Shown here piece after piece: positions 8,891-16,770 of a stretch of DNA of 64,000 bases. The position numbers were made by a program, and so were the translations under genes. The stretch lies in the NCBI GenBank assembly GCA_963762075.1, contig CAVXJC010000003.1, positions 62,001 through 126,000 on the forward strand, in the 5' to 3' direction. Origin of the DNA: JAOUEA01 sp963762075. Its GTDB lineage: Bacteria; Actinomycetota; UBA4738; HRBIN12. The first letter of the stretch is position 1, and each line of letters starts with the position of its first letter. The notes below the pieces were generated by a model, which saw nothing but the letters and a program-made list of their open reading frames with translations, did no database searches and was not told the DNA's origin.

Positions 8891-9321
8891 TCGCGACAGC
8901 GCCCGATGATCGTGAGCTCCGCATCCTGTTGGGAAAGGCCCGAACGATCGCCGTCGTCGGGCTCTCGTCGAAGCCTGACCGGCCTTCGCTCGACGTTGCA
9001 GCCTACCTGCAGGATCGCGGCTTCCGCATCGTGCCGGTGAACCCCCGAGAGACCGAGGTGCTGGGGGAAGTGGCGTACCCTTCCCTGCGCGACATCCCCA
9101 GCGATGTGCAGATCGACGTGGTGGACGTGTTCCGACGGGCAGACGAAACGCCCGAGGTCGCCCGTGACGCCGTCGCGATCGGCGCGAAGGTGCTGTGGCT
9201 GCAGGACGGCATCGTCAACGACGAGGCGTACCGCATCGCGAGCGAGGCGGGCCTCGAGGTCATCATGGGCGTGTGCATCAGGCGAACCGATCAACGACTG
9301 CAACGAGAGGGGAACGCATGA
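8875..9321 (+). CDS. CoA-binding domain protein (YccU-like)
   Basis: A 148-residue Rossmann-type CoA-binding protein, as in the N-terminus of succinyl-CoA synthetase alpha and in stand-alone YccU-type proteins. Visible features are TIAVVGLSSKPDRPSLDVAAYLQDRGFRI... with conserved VNPRE, then VDVFRR, LWLQDGIVN and VMGVCIRR. The ATG at 8875 follows AGGAAGGAAA and lies inside the Nudix gene end. Role unknown; the coupling to a CoA pyrophosphatase-like enzyme suggests CoA thioester sensing or handling. Confidence 0.85.
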   Translation: MADDVIATAPDDRELRILLGKARTIAVVGLSSKPDRPSLDVAAYLQDRGFRIVPVNPRETEVLGEVAYPSLRDIPSDVQIDVVDVFRRADETPEVARDAVAIGAKVLWLQDGIVNDEAYRIASEAGLEVIMGVCIRRTDQRLQREGNA

Positions 9322-9485
9322 CCGCGTGGGAGTACTTCGTGGCGCCGCTGCTCGAGCACAACCCCGGCGAGATCTTGAACACGTTCGGCGACGATGGCTG
9401 GGAGCTCATCTCCGTGCTCGCCCAGCCGACCCCTTCGGGAGCGGTGTCGACTGTCGCGTACATGAAGCGCCCGAAGTCAAGCTGA
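9318..9485 (+). CDS. Small DUF4177-like protein
   Basis: A 55-residue protein whose ATG overlaps the stop of the CoA-binding protein (ATGA), so it should be translated with it. It has the WEYFVAPLLEHNPGEILNTF...GWELISVL...AYMKRPK pattern that I recognise from very short conserved actinobacterial proteins of the DUF4177 type. The role is unknown. It is the third gene of the nudix/CoA-binding unit and is followed by the convergent sugar dehydrogenase. Confidence 0.75.
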   Translation: MTAWEYFVAPLLEHNPGEILNTFGDDGWELISVLAQPTPSGAVSTVAYMKRPKSS

Positions 9486-9489
9486 CCAG

Positions 9490-10680
9490 TTACGCGCCGA
9501 CGCTCGGGCGATCACCGCGCAGGCGGCGTCCCGCGAGGAACCTCGCACCCAGGCTGGCGACGAGCACGGCGATCGCGCCGGTCGCGACCCATGTCTTCCA
9601 AGCGCTACGTTCGGGTCCCGCGTCGAACGCCAGCTCGACCGTCCAGATCGCGTCGGTGGTTGCGACGTAGAGCACGCGGTCCGGCCCGAGGGCGACGTCG
9701 GTCACACCCGACGGGAAGCGAGCGATCTGTTCGGGCGCGGCCGCGTCGTCGTCCGAATCGAGCCGCCAGAGCCGCCCGTCGAACGAGCCGAACCATACGC
9801 TGCCGTCGACCACCGCGCACCCCGTGAGGGCGATCGGTGAGACGAAGACCGCCACCGGATCGACGAAGCGGTCGTCTCCCGCTCGCCCGGTGACAACAGG
9901 CCACCCGAAGTTGGCGCCTTCCTCGATCAGGTTCACCTCGTCATCGACGCTGGGTCCGTTCTCGGTCTCCCAGAGCTCGCCGGTCGCCGGGTCGATGCAG
10001 AGCCCGAACGAGTTGCGGTGACCGATCGACCACACGGGGTTGGCGGCCCCGAATGGATTGTCCGCCGGCACGCCACCGTCGGCAGTGAGGCGAACCACCT
10101 TGCCGCCGATGTCGTTCGGGTCCTGAGCGCGATCGGACTCGTGCGCCTCGCCGATCGCGAGGAACAACGTTCCGTCGGCGGCGAAGACCATGTCGCCGCC
10201 GTTGTGGTAACCGGCTGACGCGCTGAGCCCGACGAGCAGTATCTCGGGCTCGCCGGAAGCCCTCGAGCCGTCGGTGCGAACCCTCACGAGCCGGTTCAAC
10301 CCGTCGGCGGGGTCGGAGAAGTAGAGATAGATCCAGGGTTCGCGCTCGAAATCGGGGTGCACGGCGATGCCGAGCAGGCCGCGTTCGGCGTCTGGCATGA
10401 CCTGCAACGTGACCGAGGGCCGATCGAGCAGCTCGCCGCCGGGAGTCACGGCTCGCACATCGCCCGTCTCCTTCTCGGTGAACAGCAACGTGCCGTCGGG
10501 AAGGAACGCCATATTCGTCGGGAAGGAGACTTCTTGGAGGAATGGCTCGGGGGTGGCACCGGCCGGGACGTTCACGAGCATGAGCAGGGCGGTCAAGGCC
10601 AACAAGACGGCGCGGCGCACATTCCGACGGTACCGCGAGATGACACGATGCATGCGAGTTCGGGCGGAGAGGAAGCGCAT
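9490..10680 (-). CDS. PQQ-dependent sugar dehydrogenase (GSDH/sorbosone dehydrogenase family), membrane-anchored
   Basis: A 396-residue quinoprotein-type dehydrogenase acting outside the membrane. A basic N-terminus and hydrophobic stretch (about residues 22-43, ending PAGA) form the signal peptide. The six-bladed propeller follows, with FPTNMAFLPDG, GLLGIAVHPDF, GYHNGGDMVF (probable catalytic His), GKVVRL, GHRNSFGLCIDP and GANFGWP. A C-terminal hydrophobic helix (about 365-385) followed by RRLRGDR would anchor it. An internal ATG at 10653 is an alternative start. Its start overlaps the start of the VOC remnant on the other strand. No PQQ biosynthesis genes are in the window. Confidence 0.85.
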   Translation of the reverse strand: MRFLSARTRMHRVISRYRRNVRRAVLLALTALLMLVNVPAGATPEPFLQEVSFPTNMAFLPDGTLLFTEKETGDVRAVTPGGELLDRPSVTLQVMPDAERGLLGIAVHPDFEREPWIYLYFSDPADGLNRLVRVRTDGSRASGEPEILLVGLSASAGYHNGGDMVFAADGTLFLAIGEAHESDRAQDPNDIGGKVVRLTADGGVPADNPFGAANPVWSIGHRNSFGLCIDPATGELWETENGPSVDDEVNLIEEGANFGWPVVTGRAGDDRFVDPVAVFVSPIALTGCAVVDGSVWFGSFDGRLWRLDSDDDAAAPEQIARFPSGVTDVALGPDRVLYVATTDAIWTVELAFDAGPERSAWKTWVATGAIAVLVASLGARFLAGRRLRGDRPSVGA

Positions 10681-10798
10681 GTTCTCGATCGATCACATCG
10701 TGCTCGCAGCGTCGGACCTCGACGGGCCGGCGAGCGGCTGCATCGCGACGGCGACCACCCCATGACCGGCCTCGGGCAGATTCCTCGTGAGCGGCCCG
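10679..10798 (+). pseudogene. Degraded remnant of a VOC (glyoxalase-like) family gene
   Basis: A strong GGAGAGGAA site precedes an ATG at 10679 that opens FSIDHIVLAASDLDGP, the classic first strand of glyoxalase_3-like VOC proteins. That frame stops at 10765. The adjacent +1 frame continues with AGERLHRDGDHP, which resembles the next part of the fold, but the stretch is cut off at the 3' end of the metB-like gene. I infer a truncated, frameshifted gene remnant. It could alternatively be a chance short ORF. Confidence 0.4.
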
Positions 10799-11968
10799 TC
10801 ATGCGAGGGCCTGGTCGAGGTCCTCGATGAGGTCGTCGGGGTGCTCGATGCCGACCGAGAGCCTGACGAGATCGGCGGGTACCTCGAGCGGAGAAGCCGC
10901 AACGCTCGCGTGGGTCATGGGGCCCGGCACCTCGATGAGCGACTCGACCCCCCCGAGCGATTCCGCCAGGAAGAACAGCTCGGTGCGTCTCACCACGTCG
11001 AGCGCCTTCTCGGGGCTGGCGACGCGGAACGACACCATTCCGCCGAAGTCGGCCATCTGCGAATCGGCGATCGCATGCCCCGGGTGTTCCTCGAGGCCGG
11101 GGTACAGCACCTGCGACACGCCGGGGTGGGTCGAGAGGTATCCCGAGATCGCCCGGGCGCCCAGGCAGTGTGCGCGCATACGAACGGCAAGCGTCTTGAG
11201 TCCCCTGAGCGCGAGGTAACAGTCCATCGGCCCGGGTACCGCGCCCACGGCGTTCACGAGGAACCCGATCCGCTCGGTCCACTCTTCGTCGCTCGTGACG
11301 AGAGCCCCACCGATGAGGTCGGAGTGACCGCCGATGTATTTCGTCACGCTGTGCACCACAGCGTCGGCACCGAGGCTCAATGGGCGTTGGAGCGCCGGGG
11401 TCGCGAACGTATTGTCGACCACCACCCGCGCCCCGTGCTCGTGCGCGACGGCGCTGACGACCCCGATGTCCACGATCTTGAGCAGCGGATTCGACGGGGT
11501 CTCGATCCAAACGAGCTTCGTCGCTCCGGTCATCGCAGCGTGCAGCGCATCGAGATCGCCGAGATCGACGGTGGAGAACATGAGACCCCAGTCGCCGAGC
11601 ACCTTCGACAGCAGCCTGTACGTGCCCCCGTACACGTCGTCGGCGAGCACGACATGATCGCCGGGTCGCAGCGTGAGTAGCAGCGTCGTCTCGGCGCCGA
11701 GCCCACTGGCGAACGCGAATGCCGTCGCGCCGCCCTCCAACGACGCGAGCGCCTGTTGGAACGCCTCACGCGTCGGATTGCCGCCTCGGGCGTAATCCCA
11801 CACCTTCGGCTTGCCCACCTCCGGCTGTGCATACGTCGACGTCTGGTAGATCGGCACGTTGACCGCCCCGTAAGGGGCGTCGGGATCCTGCCCGGCGTGG
11901 ATCGCCCGCGTCTCGAAGCGTCGCCGTTCGGATCGCGCCACCGCGTCGCTGCTCGAGCGCTCGTTCAT
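10799..11968 (-). CDS. metB: Cystathionine gamma-synthase/gamma-lyase family PLP enzyme
   Basis: A 389-residue Cys/Met-metabolism PLP enzyme. Hallmarks are YARGGNPTREAFQQALASLEGG, SGLGAETT, DDVYGGTYR, the WIETPSNP segment, VVDNTFATP and the PLP lysine in HSVTKYIGGHSD. It is the third gene of an operon with cystathionine beta-synthase and the DUF429 gene (gap of 7 bases). Next to cbs it most likely works in transsulfuration, either splitting cystathionine to cysteine (gamma-lyase) or forming it (gamma-synthase). The two activities are not separable by eye. The ATG follows GAGGAG. Confidence 0.9.
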   Translation of the reverse strand: MNERSSSDAVARSERRRFETRAIHAGQDPDAPYGAVNVPIYQTSTYAQPEVGKPKVWDYARGGNPTREAFQQALASLEGGATAFAFASGLGAETTLLLTLRPGDHVVLADDVYGGTYRLLSKVLGDWGLMFSTVDLGDLDALHAAMTGATKLVWIETPSNPLLKIVDIGVVSAVAHEHGARVVVDNTFATPALQRPLSLGADAVVHSVTKYIGGHSDLIGGALVTSDEEWTERIGFLVNAVGAVPGPMDCYLALRGLKTLAVRMRAHCLGARAISGYLSTHPGVSQVLYPGLEEHPGHAIADSQMADFGGMVSFRVASPEKALDVVRRTELFFLAESLGGVESLIEVPGPMTHASVAASPLEVPADLVRLSVGIEHPDDLIEDLDQALA

Positions 11969-11975
11969 CGGCTCC

Positions 11976-12818
11976 TCATCGCATCTCGGGCGGCTTCTTC
12001 CAGCCGCGCGACGTCAACTCGTCGAGGGCGTCGGCGCCCTCGCGAGCCTGGGCCCACAGCATGGCCTTGCGCTTCGCGTCATGCCCAGGCGCGAACTCAC
12101 CGCGCACCAAGCGGTCACACGCCGCATCGCCGCAGGCGCAGTACGTGAACAGCGGCTGGGCGCCTCGCGGTACGGCGTTGCCTCGCCGGTACGGCGACGC
12201 CGGCAGCGACGCCGACGGCACCACGATCACGCCTTCACGCGGATCTCCGGGAGCGAAGCGCTTCCCGTCGAGCGCATAGAGACCGGTGAGCGCCGCGAGC
12301 GCCGCGTCGATGCGATCGGGCGACGAGAGCTGGTCGGTCCGCACCCCTTGTGCGCGGAGCACGGCCGACCGCCAGGCGTGCTTGCGCGTTCCCTTGGGGG
12401 CGAGGCCCCCTGCGAGAACGACCGCGGTCGCGTGGGGGAACACCTCGAGCGCCTTGCCGCGTGGGCTGCCTGCCGAGTAGACGGGAAACCCCGCCGCGGC
12501 CGCTTGGGCGAAGACTTCGAAGCCTGTCTCCATCCACGCGAAGAACCTGTTGCCGGCGCCGTGCGACGCGCTCGGCGTGTTGAACGACGAGATGTTGAGG
12601 GCCGCGAGCTCGCGCTCGGTCAGGCGTGAGCGCCCCGACGCCGCCCAGCGCGGAGGCGAGTCGATGGCGATCACGTCGGGGCGCAGATCGCGGACAAGGT
12701 GCCCAACGTCGGGCACGTGCACACGCGATGAGACGTGCAGCGGCACGAGCCGCTCGTCGAGCAGCACGATGTCGAGTCCTTTGCCGACGCCGACATCGAT
12801 GCCGAGGGATCTCGCCAC
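11976..12818 (-). CDS. DUF429 family protein (RNase H-like fold predicted)
   Basis: A 280-residue protein with the DUF429 pattern: GIDVGVGKGLDIVLLD at the N-terminus, VIAIDSPP near residue 50, SFNTPSA, and a EVFPHATAVVLAG segment. The C-terminal ~70 residues hold a cysteine set (YCACGDAACDRL) and FAPGHDAKRKA, which may bind zinc. The function is unknown; the family is predicted to have a nuclease-like fold. It sits between cbs and the metB-like gene with gaps of 12 and 7 bases, so it is co-transcribed with transsulfuration. It starts with GTG after GGGAGGGA. Confidence 0.75.
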   Translation of the reverse strand: MARSLGIDVGVGKGLDIVLLDERLVPLHVSSRVHVPDVGHLVRDLRPDVIAIDSPPRWAASGRSRLTERELAALNISSFNTPSASHGAGNRFFAWMETGFEVFAQAAAAGFPVYSAGSPRGKALEVFPHATAVVLAGGLAPKGTRKHAWRSAVLRAQGVRTDQLSSPDRIDAALAALTGLYALDGKRFAPGDPREGVIVVPSASLPASPYRRGNAVPRGAQPLFTYCACGDAACDRLVRGEFAPGHDAKRKAMLWAQAREGADALDELTSRGWKKPPEMR

Positions 12819-12830
12819 CGCTCCCTCCCG

Positions 12831-14207
12831 CTACCGTTCGGCCTGCCGACGATGAGCGATGAAGTCGAGCAGGTCGCTGCGGGTGAGCACGCCGAGCACC
12901 TGACCCGTTTTCGCGACCAGAACGGCGGGGGCGTGTTCCAACTGATCGAACGCCGTCTCGATCGGCTGGTCCCACTCCACGAACGGGATCGGGGGCGCCA
13001 TGACCTCGGCGACGTCAGCCTGCAGCGCATCGGGATCGCGGAAGACGCGCTCGAGCAGCTCCCGATCGCGGATCGATCCGACGAACTGCGTGACGTCGGC
13101 CGACTCCTCGCGCACGACCGGCGCCTGCGAGATCGAGCTCGCCTGCAACACGTCGATCGCCTGACGGACCTTGTCGTGAGCCTTCACCGTGATCATCGGC
13201 GGCAGCTCCTCGCCCTTGGCCGAAAGCACCCGCTGCACGGTGACGACCTCGGGCCCCTCGAGGAACCCGTACTGGCGCATCCAGCCGTCGGAGTAGAGCT
13301 TCGAGAGGTAGTTCCTGCCCGTGTCGGGAAGCAACACGACGATCGTGGTGTCCTCGCCGTAGTCGCGAGCCACCTCGAGCGCTGCGTAGACCGCCGATCC
13401 GCACGACCCGCCGACCAAGATGCCTTCCTGCCGGGTCACTGCTCGCGCCGTCAGGAACGCGTCGCGATCGGCAACCCGGATCCACCTGTCGACGACGTCG
13501 GGATCGAACGTCTCCGGAAAGAAGTCCTCGCCGATGCCCTCGGTGAGGTAGGGACGCGGCTCGTCACCCGTGTACACCGAGCCTTCGGTATCGGCGCCCA
13601 CGATCACGACGTCTGGGTTCTCCGACTTCAGGTAGCGGCCGACTCCGGTGATCGTGCCTCCCGTTCCGACGCCCGCGACGAAGATGTCGACCGTGCCGTC
13701 GGTCTGCCGCCAGATCTCGGGGCCGGTCGTGTCCAGATGGGTCGCAGGATTCTCCTGGTTGAAGTACTGGTTCGGCTGGAACGCCCCCGGGATCTCGTCG
13801 GCCAGGCGCGACGCGACCGAGTAGTAGGACTCGGGCGACTCGCGCGGCACGGCGGTCGGCGTGATGATGACCTCGGCGCCGTAAGCGCGGAGCAGCGATA
13901 TCTTCTCCTGGCTCATCTTGTCGGGCATCACGAAGATGCAGCGATACCCGCGGACCGCCGCGGCGATCGCGAGGCCATGGCCCGTGTTGCCCGACGTGGG
14001 CTCGACGATCGTGCCCCCGGGGCGGAGCGTTCCGTCGCGTTCGGCCGCTTCGATCATGCGGATGCCGATGCGGTCCTTCACGGAGCCGCCCGGATTCAGC
14101 ATCTCGAGCTTGGCGAGCACGGTGGGCCGCAAACCGCGCACCACCGAGCGCAATCGAACCAAGGGCGTGTTCCCCATCGCATCGAGGAACGTCTCCAACA
14201 CCTGCAT
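12831..14207 (-). CDS. cbs: Cystathionine beta-synthase with CBS-domain pair
   Basis: A 458-residue PLP enzyme that condenses homocysteine with serine (or O-acetylserine). The PLP lysine is K44 in NPGGSVKDRIG, the substrate loop is TSGNTGHG (about 71-78), and GVGTGGTITGVGRYLK binds the PLP phosphate. A C-terminal pair of CBS domains (about 330-455) is the regulatory adenosyl-ligand module. It is first in a three-gene operon. The ATG follows GAGGGGG. The operon diverges from the REC-GGDEF gene across about 200 bases that show no other clear feature. Confidence 0.93.
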   Translation of the reverse strand: MQVLETFLDAMGNTPLVRLRSVVRGLRPTVLAKLEMLNPGGSVKDRIGIRMIEAAERDGTLRPGGTIVEPTSGNTGHGLAIAAAVRGYRCIFVMPDKMSQEKISLLRAYGAEVIITPTAVPRESPESYYSVASRLADEIPGAFQPNQYFNQENPATHLDTTGPEIWRQTDGTVDIFVAGVGTGGTITGVGRYLKSENPDVVIVGADTEGSVYTGDEPRPYLTEGIGEDFFPETFDPDVVDRWIRVADRDAFLTARAVTRQEGILVGGSCGSAVYAALEVARDYGEDTTIVVLLPDTGRNYLSKLYSDGWMRQYGFLEGPEVVTVQRVLSAKGEELPPMITVKAHDKVRQAIDVLQASSISQAPVVREESADVTQFVGSIRDRELLERVFRDPDALQADVAEVMAPPIPFVEWDQPIETAFDQLEHAPAVLVAKTGQVLGVLTRSDLLDFIAHRRQAER

Positions 14208-14407
14208 GGACCGACCCCCTCGCGACGTTGACGGGGCCTATCGTGTCACGCCGGGCTGCGAGGCGTCGCGACCCCCTCTGTCGGCATGCGATCCATCCGG
14301 TAGAGGACAGGCTTCACCTCGGGCGGTAATGTGCCGAATCCTCTGATGAGTCACGCGGCGACGCTGAGTGGAGGCGTCACGACCGGAACGCGCGGGGGCG
14401 CGCAGGG

Positions 14408-15424
14408 ATGAGGACCGAGGGTGTGAGCGAGGGATACCGGACCGAGTCAGCGGAGCTCGATGTCGCCGAAGCCGGGCAGGAAGGCGTGGGCGGCGGCGAG
14501 AGCCTGCTCGTGGTCGACGACGACCCCTTCATCGCCCGGCTGCTCGAGATCGAGTTGCGCGCCGCGGGCTACGACGTGCGTGTGGCGGCCGACGGCGCGC
14601 TCGCCCTCGCTGCCGCCCAGGAACGCTGCCCCGATCTCGTCTTGGCCGACGTGATGATGCCGAACATGGATGGATTCGAGCTGACGCGCCGCCTGCGACA
14701 GGACGCCCGCACCGCCGGCGTGTCGGTGATCATGCTCACCGCTCGCGGCCTCTCGGCGGACAAGCTCGAGGGCTTCGCGATCGGCGCCGACGACTACATC
14801 GTCAAGCCGTTCGATACGCCCGAGCTGCTCGCGCGAATCCGGGGCGTGCTTCGCCGTTCGCGTGACACCCGCACGCAGTCGCCGCTCACCGGGCTGCCGG
14901 GCAACGTGCGCATCGAGGAGGAGATCGAGTCGAGGCTCGAACGCTCCGAGCCCTTCGCGATCCTGTATGCCGACCTCGACAACTTCAAGGCCTACAACGA
15001 CCACTACGGATTCATCCGCGGTGACGAGATGATCCAAGCGTCGGCACGATTGATCGGCGACGCGGCGCGGGAAGCGAGCGGCGAGGCGGCCTTCGTCGGG
15101 CACGTCGGCGGCGACGACTTCGTGGTCGTCGTGGCTCCGGAGCTCGCGGCTCCGGCTGCCGACGCGATCGTGGCGGCGTTCGACGCCGCCGCGTCCGGCT
15201 TCTACGACGACACCGATCGGGAACGCGGGTACATCGAGGTCACGGATCGGCGAGGAGAGCTGCAGCGGTTCGGCGTCGTGACCGTGTCGATCGGGATCGC
15301 CAGCACCTCGAAGCGATCGTTCCAGCACTACGCCGAGGCAGTCGCGGTCGCAACCGAGCTGAAGCAGTACACGAAGGGATCCGGCACCTCGTCGTGGACG
15401 ATCGACCGGCGCACCGGCGACTAG
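14408..15424 (+). CDS. Response regulator with GGDEF-like output (GGDDF variant)
   Basis: A 338-residue protein. The receiver domain (about 30-150) has the acidic pocket VVDDD, phospho-acceptor D81 in LADVMMP and K133 in IVKPF. The GGDEF-type domain (about 158-330) has DNFKAYND and, at 234-238, GGDDF where active cyclases carry GG(D/E)EF. The catalytic Glu is thus replaced by Asp. It may be a weak or inactive cyclase, or a GTP or c-di-GMP binder. It converges on the REC-EAL gene, so synthesis and degradation modules stand together. Confidence 0.88.
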   Translation: MRTEGVSEGYRTESAELDVAEAGQEGVGGGESLLVVDDDPFIARLLEIELRAAGYDVRVAADGALALAAAQERCPDLVLADVMMPNMDGFELTRRLRQDARTAGVSVIMLTARGLSADKLEGFAIGADDYIVKPFDTPELLARIRGVLRRSRDTRTQSPLTGLPGNVRIEEEIESRLERSEPFAILYADLDNFKAYNDHYGFIRGDEMIQASARLIGDAAREASGEAAFVGHVGGDDFVVVVAPELAAPAADAIVAAFDAAASGFYDDTDRERGYIEVTDRRGELQRFGVVTVSIGIASTSKRSFQHYAEAVAVATELKQYTKGSGTSSWTIDRRTGD

Positions 15425-15449
15425 ACGCCACCCGGCGGGCCCTGACCCG

Positions 15450-16655
15450 TCAGGCGAGTGGTCCCGGTTCAGCCAAGTAGAAGCCCTGTCCGAACCCCAC
15501 CCCGAGCTCGCGCAGGGTCATGAGCTCCTCAGCCGTCTCGATACCCTCGGCCACGAGCGAGAAGTCCATCTCCTTGGCGAAGGAGACCATCGCAGTGGCG
15601 AGCGCGCGCTTGGCCCGGTCGGAGTCGATGCCTCGCGTCAGGCTCATATCGAGCTTCACGATGTCGGGGGCGATGCGCAGTGTGTGCCGCAAGCTCGCGA
15701 ACCCCGCCCCGGCGTCGTCGATCGCGACCCGCGCACCCCGAGCGCGGAGTGGAGCGAGCGCATCGACGAGCGTTCCGTAGTCCTCGACGGCCTCGTGCTC
15801 GGTGATCTCGACCACCAACCGTCCGGCGTGCTGCTCCAGCATCGCCGCGAGCTCTGCTGAGACCGCGGCCCGATGCGAACAGTTCACCGCGAGATACTGG
15901 CCGGGAGCGATCTTCGGCAGGGCGCGCAGGGCCGTCTTGAGCGCCGTGAGCTCGAGCTGCACCCCGAGCTCGAGCGAAACGGCCTCGGCGAACCATTCGT
16001 TCGGCGGCCGAGCCGGCGGCGCCAAGAATCGAGCCAGGGCCTCGACGCCGACGACGGCCTCGGTCGTGAGGTCGACGATCGGCTGGAAGGCCATCGACAT
16101 CCCTTCGCCGGACACGAACCGCTCGATCTCGCCGCGCCGAGCGTCGACCCGCTGCTGCTCGGCGTCGTCTCGTTGGAGCTGCTTCGTGAGCTCGGCCACG
16201 ATGCCCGAGATCACCTCTGCCGACAGGCTCGCACCGCCGGCCATGACCTTCTGGATCGAGCCGATGATCTCCTCGCCCGCCGTGCCTTTCACCAGGTACC
16301 CGACAGCCCCGGCCCGAAGCATCTCGAGCACCGTGGGGCGGTCCTCGAATGCCGAGAGCGCGATGACCCTGGTGTCGGGCGAGCATCGGGCGATCTCCCT
16401 CGCCGCGCGAGGCCCGCCGCCGGCCGGCATCGCCACGTCGACGAGTGCCACATCGGGGCGCTCGTCGCTTGCGATGGCGATGGCCTCGTCGGCATCGCCG
16501 GCTGTGCCGATCAGCACGACGTCGTCCTCGTGTGCGAGGAGGTCAGCGAGCGCGATGCGCAGCGCGGGTTCGTCATCGGCGATGAGCACGCTGATCGGCC
16601 CCGAACCGAGCCCGCCCGCGCCATCGGTGTCGTAGGGGGAAGTTCCGACGGCCAT
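15450..16655 (-). CDS. Response regulator with EAL (c-di-GMP phosphodiesterase) output
   Basis: A 401-residue protein. The NarL-type receiver has D73 in LVDVAMP and K123 in LVKGTA. A helical linker (about 155-180) follows, then an EAL domain (about 183-400). Key EAL residues are present: EAL at 205-207, the N in AVNCS, EITEHE, IDDAGAG (two Asp), IVKLD, AEGIE and GFGQGFYLAEP. It should therefore cleave c-di-GMP to pGpG. Its 3' end faces the REC-GGDDF gene with 25 bases between them, which suggests a paired switch. No kinase is adjacent. Confidence 0.92.
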   Translation of the reverse strand: MAVGTSPYDTDGAGGLGSGPISVLIADDEPALRIALADLLAHEDDVVLIGTAGDADEAIAIASDERPDVALVDVAMPAGGGPRAAREIARCSPDTRVIALSAFEDRPTVLEMLRAGAVGYLVKGTAGEEIIGSIQKVMAGGASLSAEVISGIVAELTKQLQRDDAEQQRVDARRGEIERFVSGEGMSMAFQPIVDLTTEAVVGVEALARFLAPPARPPNEWFAEAVSLELGVQLELTALKTALRALPKIAPGQYLAVNCSHRAAVSAELAAMLEQHAGRLVVEITEHEAVEDYGTLVDALAPLRARGARVAIDDAGAGFASLRHTLRIAPDIVKLDMSLTRGIDSDRAKRALATAMVSFAKEMDFSLVAEGIETAEELMTLRELGVGFGQGFYLAEPGPLA

Positions 16656-16770
16656 CGGGGGGACGCTACCGGTCGCTCACGGGCCGCTCAAGCACATCGG
16701 ACCTCGATCACCGAGCCGAAGTAGCATCGTCTCTCGAGTTCACAGGGCCGAGATGCGGGAGGTTGCTTCC

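Noticed and set aside
12735..14231. A 498-codon plus-strand open frame
   Set aside because: It is antisense to cbs with low-complexity composition and no recognisable domain.
14208..14407. A riboswitch or small RNA in the 200-base gap between cbs and the REC-GGDDF gene
   Set aside because: I could not match it to a known aptamer core and saw no strong hairpin; only divergent promoters are expected.
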